Of a DNA stretch of 64,000 nucleotides, positions 51,970 through 59,846 are shown piece after piece. This stretch comes from Robbsia betulipollinis (GTDB lineage Bacteria > Pseudomonadota > Gammaproteobacteria > Burkholderiales > Burkholderiaceae). A model generated the notes under the pieces. That model did not search any database. It saw only the letters and a program-made list of their open reading frames with translations, and was not told the DNA's origin. The stretch spans positions 393,054 to 457,053 of the forward strand of contig NZ_JAPMXC010000010.1 of assembly GCF_026624755.1 (NCBI RefSeq), written 5' to 3'. Positions within the stretch are counted from its first letter, which is position 1. Each line of letters opens with the position of its first letter. Both the position numbers and the translations under genes were made by a program.

Positions 51970-52425
51970 CTACAGCGCACAGCGGGCGATCGCGAAGCGC
52001 ACATCCGGCTCGATCGCATCGCCGCCGCCGCCGCGATGTGCGGCGATCAGCGTGCCCTCGCGCGACGGCGAGACATCGATCAGCCATGCGCGCCCGGACA
52101 CCCGCACTTCCTCGCCGTCTCCCGCGGGCCCGGGACCCAGTTGGGTGTCCGGCAGGCGTCGCGCGAGACAGGCGGCGAGCCCCTCGGGCGCCTGGCGCGA
52201 CTGCAGGTAGATGGTGGGGGCCGACGCCCGCATCGCCGGCGCGCTCGTCGACGAGCAGGCCGCGAGCACCATGCAGGCGCCGGCCAGCGCGGCGGCCAGC
52301 GTCCGCGAGGCGCGGCGGTTGACGGCGGGGGGCGACGATGGCCTTGGCGAGGAGGGTATCGACACGATGGCGCGGGACCGATAAAAGGAAAGCACGGGGA
52401 AGAGCACGGAATCTGTCCACGGCAT
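51970..52425 (-). CDS. Small putative lipoprotein
   Basis: A 151-residue frame. RRASRTLAAALAGACMVLAACSS is a type-II signal peptide with lipobox LAAC, so the mature protein would be a lipoprotein of about 95 residues with no family I recognise. The start is doubtful: ATG 52425 gives a long leader; GTG 52365 (MSIPSSPRPSS) would be shorter. It is preceded by the RIO kinase gene on the same strand. Confidence 0.6.
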   Translation of the reverse strand: MPWTDSVLFPVLSFYRSRAIVSIPSSPRPSSPPAVNRRASRTLAAALAGACMVLAACSSTSAPAMRASAPTIYLQSRQAPEGLAACLARRLPDTQLGPGPAGDGEEVRVSGRAWLIDVSPSREGTLIAAHRGGGGDAIEPDVRFAIARCAL

Positions 52426-52465
52426 GGTAGCACCGGGATTCGCCGCTGTCGGGGGGAAATTACCC

Positions 52466-53323
52466 TCAGGACCCGGCCCGCAGCTCCTGCTCGCGGCGCA
52501 CCCGTGCCTCTTCTTCCAGTCGGGTTTCCTCGAGTTCGTCCATCAGGCCTTCCAGATCGACCGGCGTCGTGTCGGCGGCGACCTGGCCGGTGAGTGGAAC
52601 GTCCACGCTCAGCGCGCCCGCTTCGTAAAGATTCCAGATTTCCTTGCCGTACTGCGCATCGAGCAACGCCGGCACGAAGCGGCCGAAGTAGGCGGCGAGG
52701 TTGTCGACGTCGCGCTCCAGCATGGCCGCGGCCTCGTTGTTGCCGGAAGCGTCGACCGCCTGCGGCAAATCGATGATCACGGGACCGTCCGCCGCCAGCA
52801 GGATGTTGTACTCCGACAGGTCGCCATGGATCATGCCGGCGCACAGCATGCGCACCACCTCGGCGAGCAGCGCCGCATGAACCTCGAGCGCCCGCTCCGG
52901 CGTCATGTCGACATCGTTGAGCCGGGGCGCGACATCGCCGTTGCCGTCCACCACCAGTTCCATCAACAACACGCCATCGGTACAGATATAGGGTTGGGGG
53001 ACCCGCACGCCGGCGTTCGCGAGCCGGAACAGCGCGTCCACCTCGGCGTTCTGCCACAGCTCCTCCTGCATCTGGCGGCCGTAGCGCGAACCTTTTTCCA
53101 TCGCGCGCGCCTGCCGGCTGTTCTGCACCTTGCGGCCTTCACGGTAGGAGGATGCCTGGCGGAAGCTGCGCTGTTTCGCATCCTTGTAAACCTTCGCGCA
53201 GCGGATGGCCTCGCCGCTGCGCACCACGTAGACGGTGGCTTCCTTGCCACTCATCAACTGGCTGATCACCTCGTCGACCAGTCCCTCCTCGACGAGCGGT
53301 ATGAGGCGCTTGGGCGTTTTCAT
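52466..53323 (-). CDS. RIO-like serine/threonine protein kinase
   Basis: A 285-residue kinase of the RIO1-like group found in some proteobacteria. It has GKEATVYVVRSGEAIRCAKVYKDAKQRSF (nucleotide loop and Lys), the catalytic loop MIHGDLSEYNILL, and the metal-binding Asp in PVIIDLPQAVD. A flexible region YREGRKVQNSRQARAMEKGS follows the ATP loop as in RIO1. The C-terminus is a charged helix. ATG 53323 with CGGAG upstream. TATAAT on the minus strand (53453-53458) may be its -10. Cellular role unknown. Confidence 0.88.
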   Translation of the reverse strand: MKTPKRLIPLVEEGLVDEVISQLMSGKEATVYVVRSGEAIRCAKVYKDAKQRSFRQASSYREGRKVQNSRQARAMEKGSRYGRQMQEELWQNAEVDALFRLANAGVRVPQPYICTDGVLLMELVVDGNGDVAPRLNDVDMTPERALEVHAALLAEVVRMLCAGMIHGDLSEYNILLAADGPVIIDLPQAVDASGNNEAAAMLERDVDNLAAYFGRFVPALLDAQYGKEIWNLYEAGALSVDVPLTGQVAADTTPVDLEGLMDELEETRLEEEARVRREQELRAGS

Positions 53324-53573
53324 CGGGCGCGGCTCCGGGCGGTGTGGCGATTGACGGCGCGCAAGGCGGAAGGAAGACGGAATGGCGTTACGGCCAGGTC
53401 GGCGGGCATGGCGGGGCACCCGCCCCGAAAGAAAGTAAGGGTCATGGGGCGATTATACGGGGGCCGCGCCGGCGATGGCCGCGCGGATGGCGCGACGCCG
53501 CCCTTCTCATGGGCAATGACGGTATTTTTACGAAGGTGGGCAGACGGATAGGCTTCCGGCGAGGCGGCTGGCC

Positions 53574-53579
53574 TATAAT
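53574..53579 (+). promoter_or_regulatory. Consensus -10 box upstream of the stressosome operon
   Basis: A perfect TATAAT lies 51 bp before the RsbR start in the 307-bp divergent gap between the kinase and rsbR. The expected -35 position (about 53551-53557, GGCTTCC) does not match sigma70 well, so an activator or another sigma factor may be needed. The remaining gap has no gene I can support. Confidence 0.45.
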
Positions 53580-53630
53580 CGATGTCACATTGAATCGGCA
53601 AAAACGATAAAGACATCTGGAGAGAGCATT

Positions 53631-54497
53631 TTGAGCAAATCGACGGGTCTGGAAAAAATCCTTCACGATCACCAGACCGAGATTCTGACAAGCTGGATCG
53701 CGGGGCAGCTTGCCGAGGCGGGCGTCCGCGCGCCGCAGATCGAAGCAGGAGTCAGGGAAGCATCGCGGGTTTTTCTGGGGCTGTTCGCCGCCGGCGTCAA
53801 AAATGATTATCGGGAGGCGCTCTCGGGACCGGTGTGGGACGAGGTGCGCAGCCATCTCGCGGCGTTCTCGCGCGAGCGCGTGATCCAGGGGTTTTCGCCG
53901 GAGGAAACGGCAACCTTCATCTTTTCGCTGAAGAAACCGCTGTTCGAGGCGCTGCGCAAGGACATCAAGGACGGCGAGCGCCTGTCCGACGAGCTGTGGG
54001 CCCTGTCGCTCGTGATCGACAAACTCGGTTTGCTGACGTTCGCGGCCTATCAGAAGAGCCGGGAGGAGGTCATAGAGCGCCAGCAGGAGGAACTGCTCGA
54101 CCTGACCACGCCGGTGGTCAAATTGTGGGATTCGATCGTGGCGCTGCCGCTGATCGGCACGCTCGACAGCGAACGCACCCAGGTCGTGATGGAAAGCCTG
54201 CTCGATGCGATCGTCGCGAACGAAGCGGCCATCGCGATCATCGACATCACCGGCGTGCCGACCGTGGACACGCTGGTCGCCCAGCATCTGTTGAAAACGG
54301 TCGCCGCGGCGCGCCTGATGGGCGCCGAGTGCATCATCAGCGGCATCCGTCCGCAAATCGCGCAGACCATCGTCCATCTGGGCGTGGAACTGGGCGACGT
54401 CGCGACCAAGGCGACGCTGGCCGAGGCGTTGAAGCTGGCGCTGAAACGCGTCGGCATGACCGTCGTGCAACTCAGCGCGATCAAGTCGGGCAACTGA
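53631..54497 (+). CDS. rsbR: RsbR-type stressosome sensor (STAS)
   Basis: A 288-residue stressosome scaffold/sensor. The N-terminal all-helical RsbRD-like sensor (about 1-150) has no heme or flavin motif I can recognise. The C-terminal STAS domain (about 160-280) contains AIIDITGVPTVDTLVAQHLLKTVAAARLMGAECIISGIRPQIAQTIVHLG, very close to Bacillus RsbRA. Thr214 in TVDTLV corresponds to a regulatory phospho-threonine region. The start is TTG 53631 with GGAGAG upstream; no better ATG is in range. First gene of the operon. Confidence 0.9.
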   Translation: MSKSTGLEKILHDHQTEILTSWIAGQLAEAGVRAPQIEAGVREASRVFLGLFAAGVKNDYREALSGPVWDEVRSHLAAFSRERVIQGFSPEETATFIFSLKKPLFEALRKDIKDGERLSDELWALSLVIDKLGLLTFAAYQKSREEVIERQQEELLDLTTPVVKLWDSIVALPLIGTLDSERTQVVMESLLDAIVANEAAIAIIDITGVPTVDTLVAQHLLKTVAAARLMGAECIISGIRPQIAQTIVHLGVELGDVATKATLAEALKLALKRVGMTVVQLSAIKSGN

Positions 54498-54499
54498 CC

Positions 54500-54883
54500 A
54501 TGGAGCAGATTCCGGTCCTCAAGCTGGGCGAGTTTCTGCTGGTATCGATTCAGGTCGAGCTGCACGACGAACTGGTCGTGAGTCTGCAGGACGACCTGAG
54601 CGCGCGCCTGGAGAAAACGCGTGCCCGGGGCGTGCTGATCGATATCTCCGCGCTGGAGATCGTCGATTCCTTCATCGGACGTACCCTGGGCCATATCGCG
54701 GCGATGGCGCGCATCATGGACGCGGCGACGGTGCTCGTCGGCATGCGTCCGGCCGTGGCGATCACGCTGGTGGAACTCGGCATGACCCTCAAGGGAATCC
54801 GGACCGCCCTGGACGTCGACAAGGGCATGGCGCTGCTGCGGGCTTCGCTGGACGATTCCGGAGCATTTTCATCATCGCCGTGA
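54500..54883 (+). CDS. rsbS: RsbS-type stressosome scaffold (STAS)
   Basis: A 127-residue single STAS protein, the antagonist that sequesters the RsbT kinase in the stressosome core. LEIVDSFIGRTLGHIAAMARIMDA and GMRPAVAITLVELGMTLKGIRTALDVDKGM match RsbS closely; Ser57 (VDSF) is the counterpart of the RsbT-phosphorylated Ser59. Start ATG 54500, 2 bases after the RsbR stop; it overlaps rsbT by GTGA. Confidence 0.92.
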   Translation: MEQIPVLKLGEFLLVSIQVELHDELVVSLQDDLSARLEKTRARGVLIDISALEIVDSFIGRTLGHIAAMARIMDAATVLVGMRPAVAITLVELGMTLKGIRTALDVDKGMALLRASLDDSGAFSSSP

Positions 54884-55281
54884 CGCCGGTCATCCTGGAT
54901 ATCCGGACGCCGGACCAGGTCAACCTCGCGCGCAAAACTGTGCAGGAGCAGGCGTCGAAGATGGCGTTCGGCACGCTGGAAAAAACCAAGTTCGTCACCG
55001 CCGCGAGCGAACTCGCGCGCAACACGCTGGTGCATGGCAAGGGCGGCACGATGACGATGACGCAGATCGAGCACGGCGGACGTACCGGGCTGCATCTCGT
55101 GTTCGCCGACGCCGGCCCCGGTATCGGCGATATCGAGCAGGCGCTGCAGGACGGGTTTACGACGGCCAGGAGCCTGGGCCTGGGCCTGGGCGGGGCACGT
55201 CGCCTGGTCAACGAATTCGCGATCACGTCCGTGCCCGGCGTGGGCACCACAGTGAGCATTACCCAATGGAAGAGACGATAA
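54880..55281 (+). CDS. rsbT: RsbT-type switch serine kinase
   Basis: A 133-residue GHKL ATPase/kinase that phosphorylates RsbS and RsbR and, once released, activates a downstream partner. The N-box is ASELARNTLVHG, G1 DAGPGIGD and G2 SLGLGLGGARRL. It starts with GTG 54880 overlapping the rsbS stop and itself overlaps the next gene by 16 bp, so stoichiometry is probably coupled. Confidence 0.92.
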   Translation: MTPVILDIRTPDQVNLARKTVQEQASKMAFGTLEKTKFVTAASELARNTLVHGKGGTMTMTQIEHGGRTGLHLVFADAGPGIGDIEQALQDGFTTARSLGLGLGGARRLVNEFAITSVPGVGTTVSITQWKRR

Positions 55282-56291
55282 CGCTGAGCGACGCGAGCGG
55301 CGTGGCCGAGGCCCGCCGCGCGGCGATGTCGCTTGCCCAGTCACTTGGCTGCTGCGAGATCTGCAGGGCCGGCGCCGCGCTGGTCGTCACCGAAGCGGCC
55401 ACCAACATCCTGAAATACGCGGGCCGGGGCCGGATCGATCTCAGGCCGTATCGCGATGCCGGCAGCCACGGCATCGCGATGATCGCGCTCGATAACGGGC
55501 CGGGCATCGCCAGCGTCGAGCGCGCGATGGTCGACGGCTATTCGACGGGCGGCAGCCTGGGTGCCGGTCTCGGCACGATCGCCCGTCAGGCGAAGCTTCT
55601 CGACATCTATGCGCGGGAAGGGCAGGGCACGGCGCTGCTCGCGCATATCGGCTGCGACAAGCCCGGAACCGCCACGCGCGCGGCGCTGGCCGCAAAGGCG
55701 CAGCGAAGCCTCGCCGACGTGGGCGTGCGTTCCTCGCCGAAGGCCGGCCAGGAAATCTGCGGCGACGCCTGGGCGTTGCGGCAGACGGACGGCCGTCTCT
55801 GGCTGGCGTTGCTCGATGGCCTGGGCCATGGCCCGCTCGCCGCCGATGCATCGCGTGCCGCGGTGAAGGTGTTTCACGACGCCACGGCGGCATCGTGCCC
55901 CGCGGATATCCTGCACCAGGCCCATGCGGCGTTGAAAACCACGCGCGGCGCGGTGATGGCCGTGGCGCTCTTCGAGCCCGAGCGCCATCGGGTCACCTTC
56001 GCCGGCGTGGGCAATATCGTGTGCAGCGTGCATTCCCGGGCCGGATCGCAACATCTGCTGTCGACCGACGGCACCGTGGGCTACAACATGCGGCTGGTCC
56101 GGGAAAACGGCGCGGACTGGCATGCCGGGGCGGTGTTCATCGCCAGTACCGACGGCCTGTCGACCCGCTGGAATCTGAACCGGCATGCCGGACTGATCGA
56201 TCATCATCCGAGTCTGATCGCCGCGGTGATGCATCGCGATTTCGGCAAGGATAGCGACGACGCCACCGTCGTGGTGGTGAAGGCACACTGA
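55266..56291 (+). CDS. Anti-sigma-type ATPase fused to a SpoIIE/RsbX-type phosphatase
   Basis: A 341-residue fusion. The N-terminal HATPase (about 1-135) has the N-box VVTEAATNILKYAG, DNGPGIAS and GSLGAGLGTIARQA. The C-terminal PP2C/SpoIIE phosphatase (about 150-340) has metal-binding motifs GDAWALR, LLDGLGHGPLAADAS, ASTDGLSTRW and DDATVVVV. By analogy with RsbX it would dephosphorylate RsbR/RsbS and reset the stressosome. The extra ATPase domain, absent in RsbX, could make it kinase and phosphatase at once. Confidence 0.88.
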   Translation: MEETITLSDASGVAEARRAAMSLAQSLGCCEICRAGAALVVTEAATNILKYAGRGRIDLRPYRDAGSHGIAMIALDNGPGIASVERAMVDGYSTGGSLGAGLGTIARQAKLLDIYAREGQGTALLAHIGCDKPGTATRAALAAKAQRSLADVGVRSSPKAGQEICGDAWALRQTDGRLWLALLDGLGHGPLAADASRAAVKVFHDATAASCPADILHQAHAALKTTRGAVMAVALFEPERHRVTFAGVGNIVCSVHSRAGSQHLLSTDGTVGYNMRLVRENGADWHAGAVFIASTDGLSTRWNLNRHAGLIDHHPSLIAAVMHRDFGKDSDDATVVVVKAH

Positions 56292-56293
56292 CC

Positions 56294-57970
56294 ATGCTCC
56301 ATCGCATTCTTTCCACCCGCATCAACAGCAGCCTGAGTTTCGTCACGCTGCGCGACCGCTCCCGGCAGGTGGGGGAGTTGTTCGGGCTGGACAATCTGCA
56401 ACGCACGCGCTTCATCACCGCGGTGTCCGAAATCAGCCGCAACGCCGTGCAGTTTGCCGGCGGCGGCACGGTCACCTTCTTCAGCGGCGCCGCGAGCGAT
56501 GCGCCCGCCCAGCAATGCGTGGTGGCCGAGATCAGCGACGAAGGCCCGGGCATCCCGGACCTGGAGCGGTTGCTCGCGGGTTCGCCGAGCGGTACCGGAA
56601 AGCCGGCGCTTGGCATTGCCGGAAGCCGGCGCATGGTCGACGGCTTCTCGATCCGCTCGTCGCCGGGCGCGGGCACGACGGTGACGCTCGAGATGCTGTT
56701 GCCGCGCGATACGCCGCAATTGACCACGGCCCGCCTGAATACGCTCGTGGATCAACTGACGCGGCGCAAGACGCAGACGCCGGTCGAGGAGCTGGAGCAG
56801 CAGAACCGCGAGATGCTGGTCACGCTGGAGGAATTGCGCAGCAGGAAGCTGGATCTCGAAGAAGCGGACCTGCGCAAGAACGAATTCCTGGCGATGCTGG
56901 CCCACGAGCTGCGCAATCCGCTGGCGGCCATCAGTCTCTCGCTGGAGCTGATCAGCCGCAAGGCCGCGCCCACCGCCGACGAAACGCGCAGCGCCCACGC
57001 GGTCATCGGCCGGCAGACCGCGCAACTCTCGCGCATGGTCAATGATTTGCTGGACGTTTCGCGGCTGACGCGCGGCAAGGTCGAACTGCATCGCGAGATC
57101 GCCGACGTCAATGGCCTGGTGGATACCGCGATCGAGATGACGCGCGCGGAGATCGCGCGGCGTGGTCATACGGTGCGTGTGCAGCACGCGCCGCAGCCGG
57201 TGCTGGTCGATGTCGACGTGGCGCGCATCCGGCAGGTCCTCAACAACATCATCCACAACGCCGCGCGCTACACCGCGAACGCCGATGAAATCCGGGTGGG
57301 CGTGACGCAGGACGAGACCCACGTGCATATCGAAGTGGCCGATCGCGGCATCGGCATCGCCGTGGATCTGCAGCCCCGTATTTTCGATCTGTTCGCCCAG
57401 GGCGACACCAGCATTTCGCGGCAGGACGCCGGGCTGGGCATCGGCCTGACCGTGGTGCGGCGGCTGCTCGACGACCATGGCGGCGCGGTGCGCGTGTTCA
57501 GCGACGGACACGATCGCGGCAGCCGCTTCGTGGTCACGCTCCCGATCGCGCGCGGCGCGGCGCTGGCACCGCCCGCGCAGGCGGCAAGTACGCCCGACGG
57601 CCGGTTGCAGCCCGTCCTGGTGGTCGACGACAACCAGGATTCGGCGGATGCGCTGGAGGCTTTGCTGGATATGAGCGGCTATGTCTGCCGCAGCGCTTAC
57701 GATGGCGGCACGGCGCTGACCTACAGCGAAACGTTCCGGCCACGCGTCGGCATCATCGACATCGGTTTGCCGGATATGACCGGCTTCGAACTCGCCGCCG
57801 AACTGCGGCGGCGCTTCCCCGGCGACGGGTTGACGCTCATAGCGCTGAGCGGCTATTCGTCGGCGGATGTCCGGCAGGAGGCGATGGACGCCGGCTTCAC
57901 CCACTACTTCTCGAAGCCCTTGCCGCTGGACCAGTTGCTCGTGCTGCTCGCCGAGACGATGGGCACCTGA
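56294..57970 (+). CDS. Hybrid histidine kinase with N-terminal anti-sigma-type ATPase domain and C-terminal receiver
   Basis: A 558-residue cytoplasmic signalling protein. Order: HATPase of RsbT/RsbW type (about 1-137; N-box EISRNAVQFA, DEGPGIP), a coiled linker (about 155-195), HisKA with His204 (LAHELRNP), canonical HATPase_c (NNIIHNAARY, DRGIGI, GLGIGLTVV), then a receiver with phospho-Asp489 (GIIDIGLPDM) and Lys in FSKPL. No membrane segment is present. It is 2 bp after the phosphatase gene and is the likely output or partner of RsbT. No separate response regulator or sigma factor gene follows. Confidence 0.92.
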   Translation: MLHRILSTRINSSLSFVTLRDRSRQVGELFGLDNLQRTRFITAVSEISRNAVQFAGGGTVTFFSGAASDAPAQQCVVAEISDEGPGIPDLERLLAGSPSGTGKPALGIAGSRRMVDGFSIRSSPGAGTTVTLEMLLPRDTPQLTTARLNTLVDQLTRRKTQTPVEELEQQNREMLVTLEELRSRKLDLEEADLRKNEFLAMLAHELRNPLAAISLSLELISRKAAPTADETRSAHAVIGRQTAQLSRMVNDLLDVSRLTRGKVELHREIADVNGLVDTAIEMTRAEIARRGHTVRVQHAPQPVLVDVDVARIRQVLNNIIHNAARYTANADEIRVGVTQDETHVHIEVADRGIGIAVDLQPRIFDLFAQGDTSISRQDAGLGIGLTVVRRLLDDHGGAVRVFSDGHDRGSRFVVTLPIARGAALAPPAQAASTPDGRLQPVLVVDDNQDSADALEALLDMSGYVCRSAYDGGTALTYSETFRPRVGIIDIGLPDMTGFELAAELRRRFPGDGLTLIALSGYSSADVRQEAMDAGFTHYFSKPLPLDQLLVLLAETMGT

Positions 57971-58016
57971 GCGGGCCGGGCGCGGCTTGGCGCCGCCCCG
58001 CGGGCGCGACTGCCGT

Positions 58017-58607
58017 TCAGGCCGTTTCGAGACCTTCGTGCTTCAAAGCCAGCTCGACTGCCGGACGCGCTTTCATGCGCTCGCCGAACTGCTGCAACGC
58101 CGCCGGCACATCGAGCTTGACCCGCTTTGCCCACAGCAGCATGACGAACAGGTAGGCGTCTGCGACCGTGGCGCTCTGGCCGAACAGGTAGTCCCCGGTC
58201 AGCGTGCTCGCCAGGAAGTCGAAGCGCGTGGCGATCTTCTGGCGGGCGGCTTCCGCTTCGGCTTCGGAAGACGGCTTGAAGATGCGGCCGAACTGCTTGT
58301 GGATCTCCGTGGAGATGAAGGCGAGCATTTCGAGCAGGCGCACCGGCCCCATGTCGCCGGGCGGCACCAGCGCCGGCGTGCGCTGCGCGACCCACGACAG
58401 GATCGCAATGTTCTCGGTGAGCCGCTGGCCGTCATCGAGTTCCAGCGTCGGCACATACCCCTTCGGATTGATGGCCATGTAATCCTCGCCGTGTTCCGTC
58501 TGCTTGGTCTTGGTGTCGACCTTGACGCGCTCGAATTCCATCTTGGCTTCGTGCAGCGCGATATGATCGGCAAGGCTGCAAGCGCCGGGAGCCATATAGA
58601 GTTTCAT
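58017..58607 (-). CDS. Glutathione S-transferase, beta class
   Basis: A 196-residue GST. The N-terminal thioredoxin fold starts MKLYMAPGACSLADHIALHEA with the beta-class Cys10. NPKGYVPTLELDDGQRLTENIAILSWVA provides the cis-Pro and the GSH-binding ENIAI motif. The helical C-domain contains TVADAYLFVML. It conjugates or reduces electrophiles with glutathione. It is convergent with the kinase operon, 46 bp away, and divergent from the nuclease gene. Confidence 0.92.
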   Translation of the reverse strand: MKLYMAPGACSLADHIALHEAKMEFERVKVDTKTKQTEHGEDYMAINPKGYVPTLELDDGQRLTENIAILSWVAQRTPALVPPGDMGPVRLLEMLAFISTEIHKQFGRIFKPSSEAEAEAARQKIATRFDFLASTLTGDYLFGQSATVADAYLFVMLLWAKRVKLDVPAALQQFGERMKARPAVELALKHEGLETA

Positions 58608-58712
58608 GTTCGGATTCCGGTAGAGTGAACGTCTGATGACGGATGCTGCGTGCCCACAGCGCAGCAAACCGCATGCCACCTTTTCACCGAGTTTCGGACA
58701 CAGCCCCTCCTT

Positions 58713-59846
58713 ATGCGTTTTTTTCATACTGCGGACTGGCAGATCGGCCGCCATTACGGCCAGTTCGACCCGGACGACGCGGCGGTCCTCGCCGAGGCGC
58801 GGCTCGATGCCGTGGCGACGCTCGCCGCGCGTGCCACCGAACGCGGGGTGGACGCGATTCTGGTGGCCGGCGACGTGTTCGACCTGCAGGCGGTCGCCGA
58901 TCGCACCGTGCGGCGCCTGTTCGCGGCGCTCGACGGTTTCGTCGGACCCTGGGTGCTGATCTCCGGCAATCACGACGCGGCGCTCGCCGACAGCGTCTGG
59001 ACGCGGGCGCGCCGGCTCGGCTGCATTCCACCGCAGGCGCGGGTGGCCGAGCGCACCGGCATCGTCGCGCTGGAGGCGCTCGGCGCGGCCGTGCTGGCCG
59101 CGCCCCTGACCCAGCGTCGTACCTACGACGACGCGACCGCGCCTTTCGACACGCTCGACACGCCGGCGGGCTGGCTGCGCATCGGTCTCGCGCACGGCAG
59201 CGTCGCCGGCCGGTTGCCGGACAGCGCCGACCTGAGCAATCCGATCGCCGCCGACCGGGCGCAGCGCGCGCGGCTCGATTATCTCGCGCTGGGCGACTGG
59301 CACGGCTGCCTGGAGATCGATGCGCGCACCTGGTACGCCGGCACGCCCGAGCCGGACCGCTTTCGCGGCAATGCGCCGGGCGCGGTGCTCGATGTGCGGC
59401 TGGATGCGCCGGGCGCGCTGCCGGTGGTCGAGCGGCTCGAGGTCGGGCGCTTTCGCTGGACCGCGCTGGCGGAGCGGATCGTCGTCGCGGCCGATGTCGA
59501 GCGCGTCGCGGCGCGACTCGCGCAGGCCGGCGCGAACGATGTCCTGCAACTGGCGGTCTCCGGCGCGGTCAATCTGGACACCTGGGAACGGCTGCGCGCG
59601 GCGGTCGCTGCGGCTTCCGCCCGGGTCAGGAGTCTGCGCTTCGATGCGACCGGCCTGGACCTGCAGCCGGACCATGCCGACCTCGCGGCACTGGGCGTGT
59701 CCGGCTATGTCGTCGATGTCGCGCACGCCTTGCAGGCACTGCAGGAGGACCCCGCGCGCGGCGACATTGCGCGCGAGGCGCTGCGTCTGCTGCTGCAATT
59801 CGAACAGGAGGGCGTGCGCGCCACGGGACGGGAGGCGCGCGCATGA
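58713..59846 (+). CDS. SbcD/Mre11-like DNA repair exonuclease
   Basis: A 377-residue calcineurin-like phosphoesterase of the YhaO/SbcD type. Metal-site motifs in order: FHTADWQIGRHYG, LVAGDVFDL, ISGNHDAAL, LAHGSV and LGDWHG. ATG 58713 gives MRFFHTADWQ. It is translationally coupled (ATGA) to the SMC-like ATPase downstream, with which it should form a nuclease-ATPase complex that processes DNA ends. Confidence 0.9.
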   Translation: MRFFHTADWQIGRHYGQFDPDDAAVLAEARLDAVATLAARATERGVDAILVAGDVFDLQAVADRTVRRLFAALDGFVGPWVLISGNHDAALADSVWTRARRLGCIPPQARVAERTGIVALEALGAAVLAAPLTQRRTYDDATAPFDTLDTPAGWLRIGLAHGSVAGRLPDSADLSNPIAADRAQRARLDYLALGDWHGCLEIDARTWYAGTPEPDRFRGNAPGAVLDVRLDAPGALPVVERLEVGRFRWTALAERIVVAADVERVAARLAQAGANDVLQLAVSGAVNLDTWERLRAAVAAASARVRSLRFDATGLDLQPDHADLAALGVSGYVVDVAHALQALQEDPARGDIAREALRLLLQFEQEGVRATGREARA

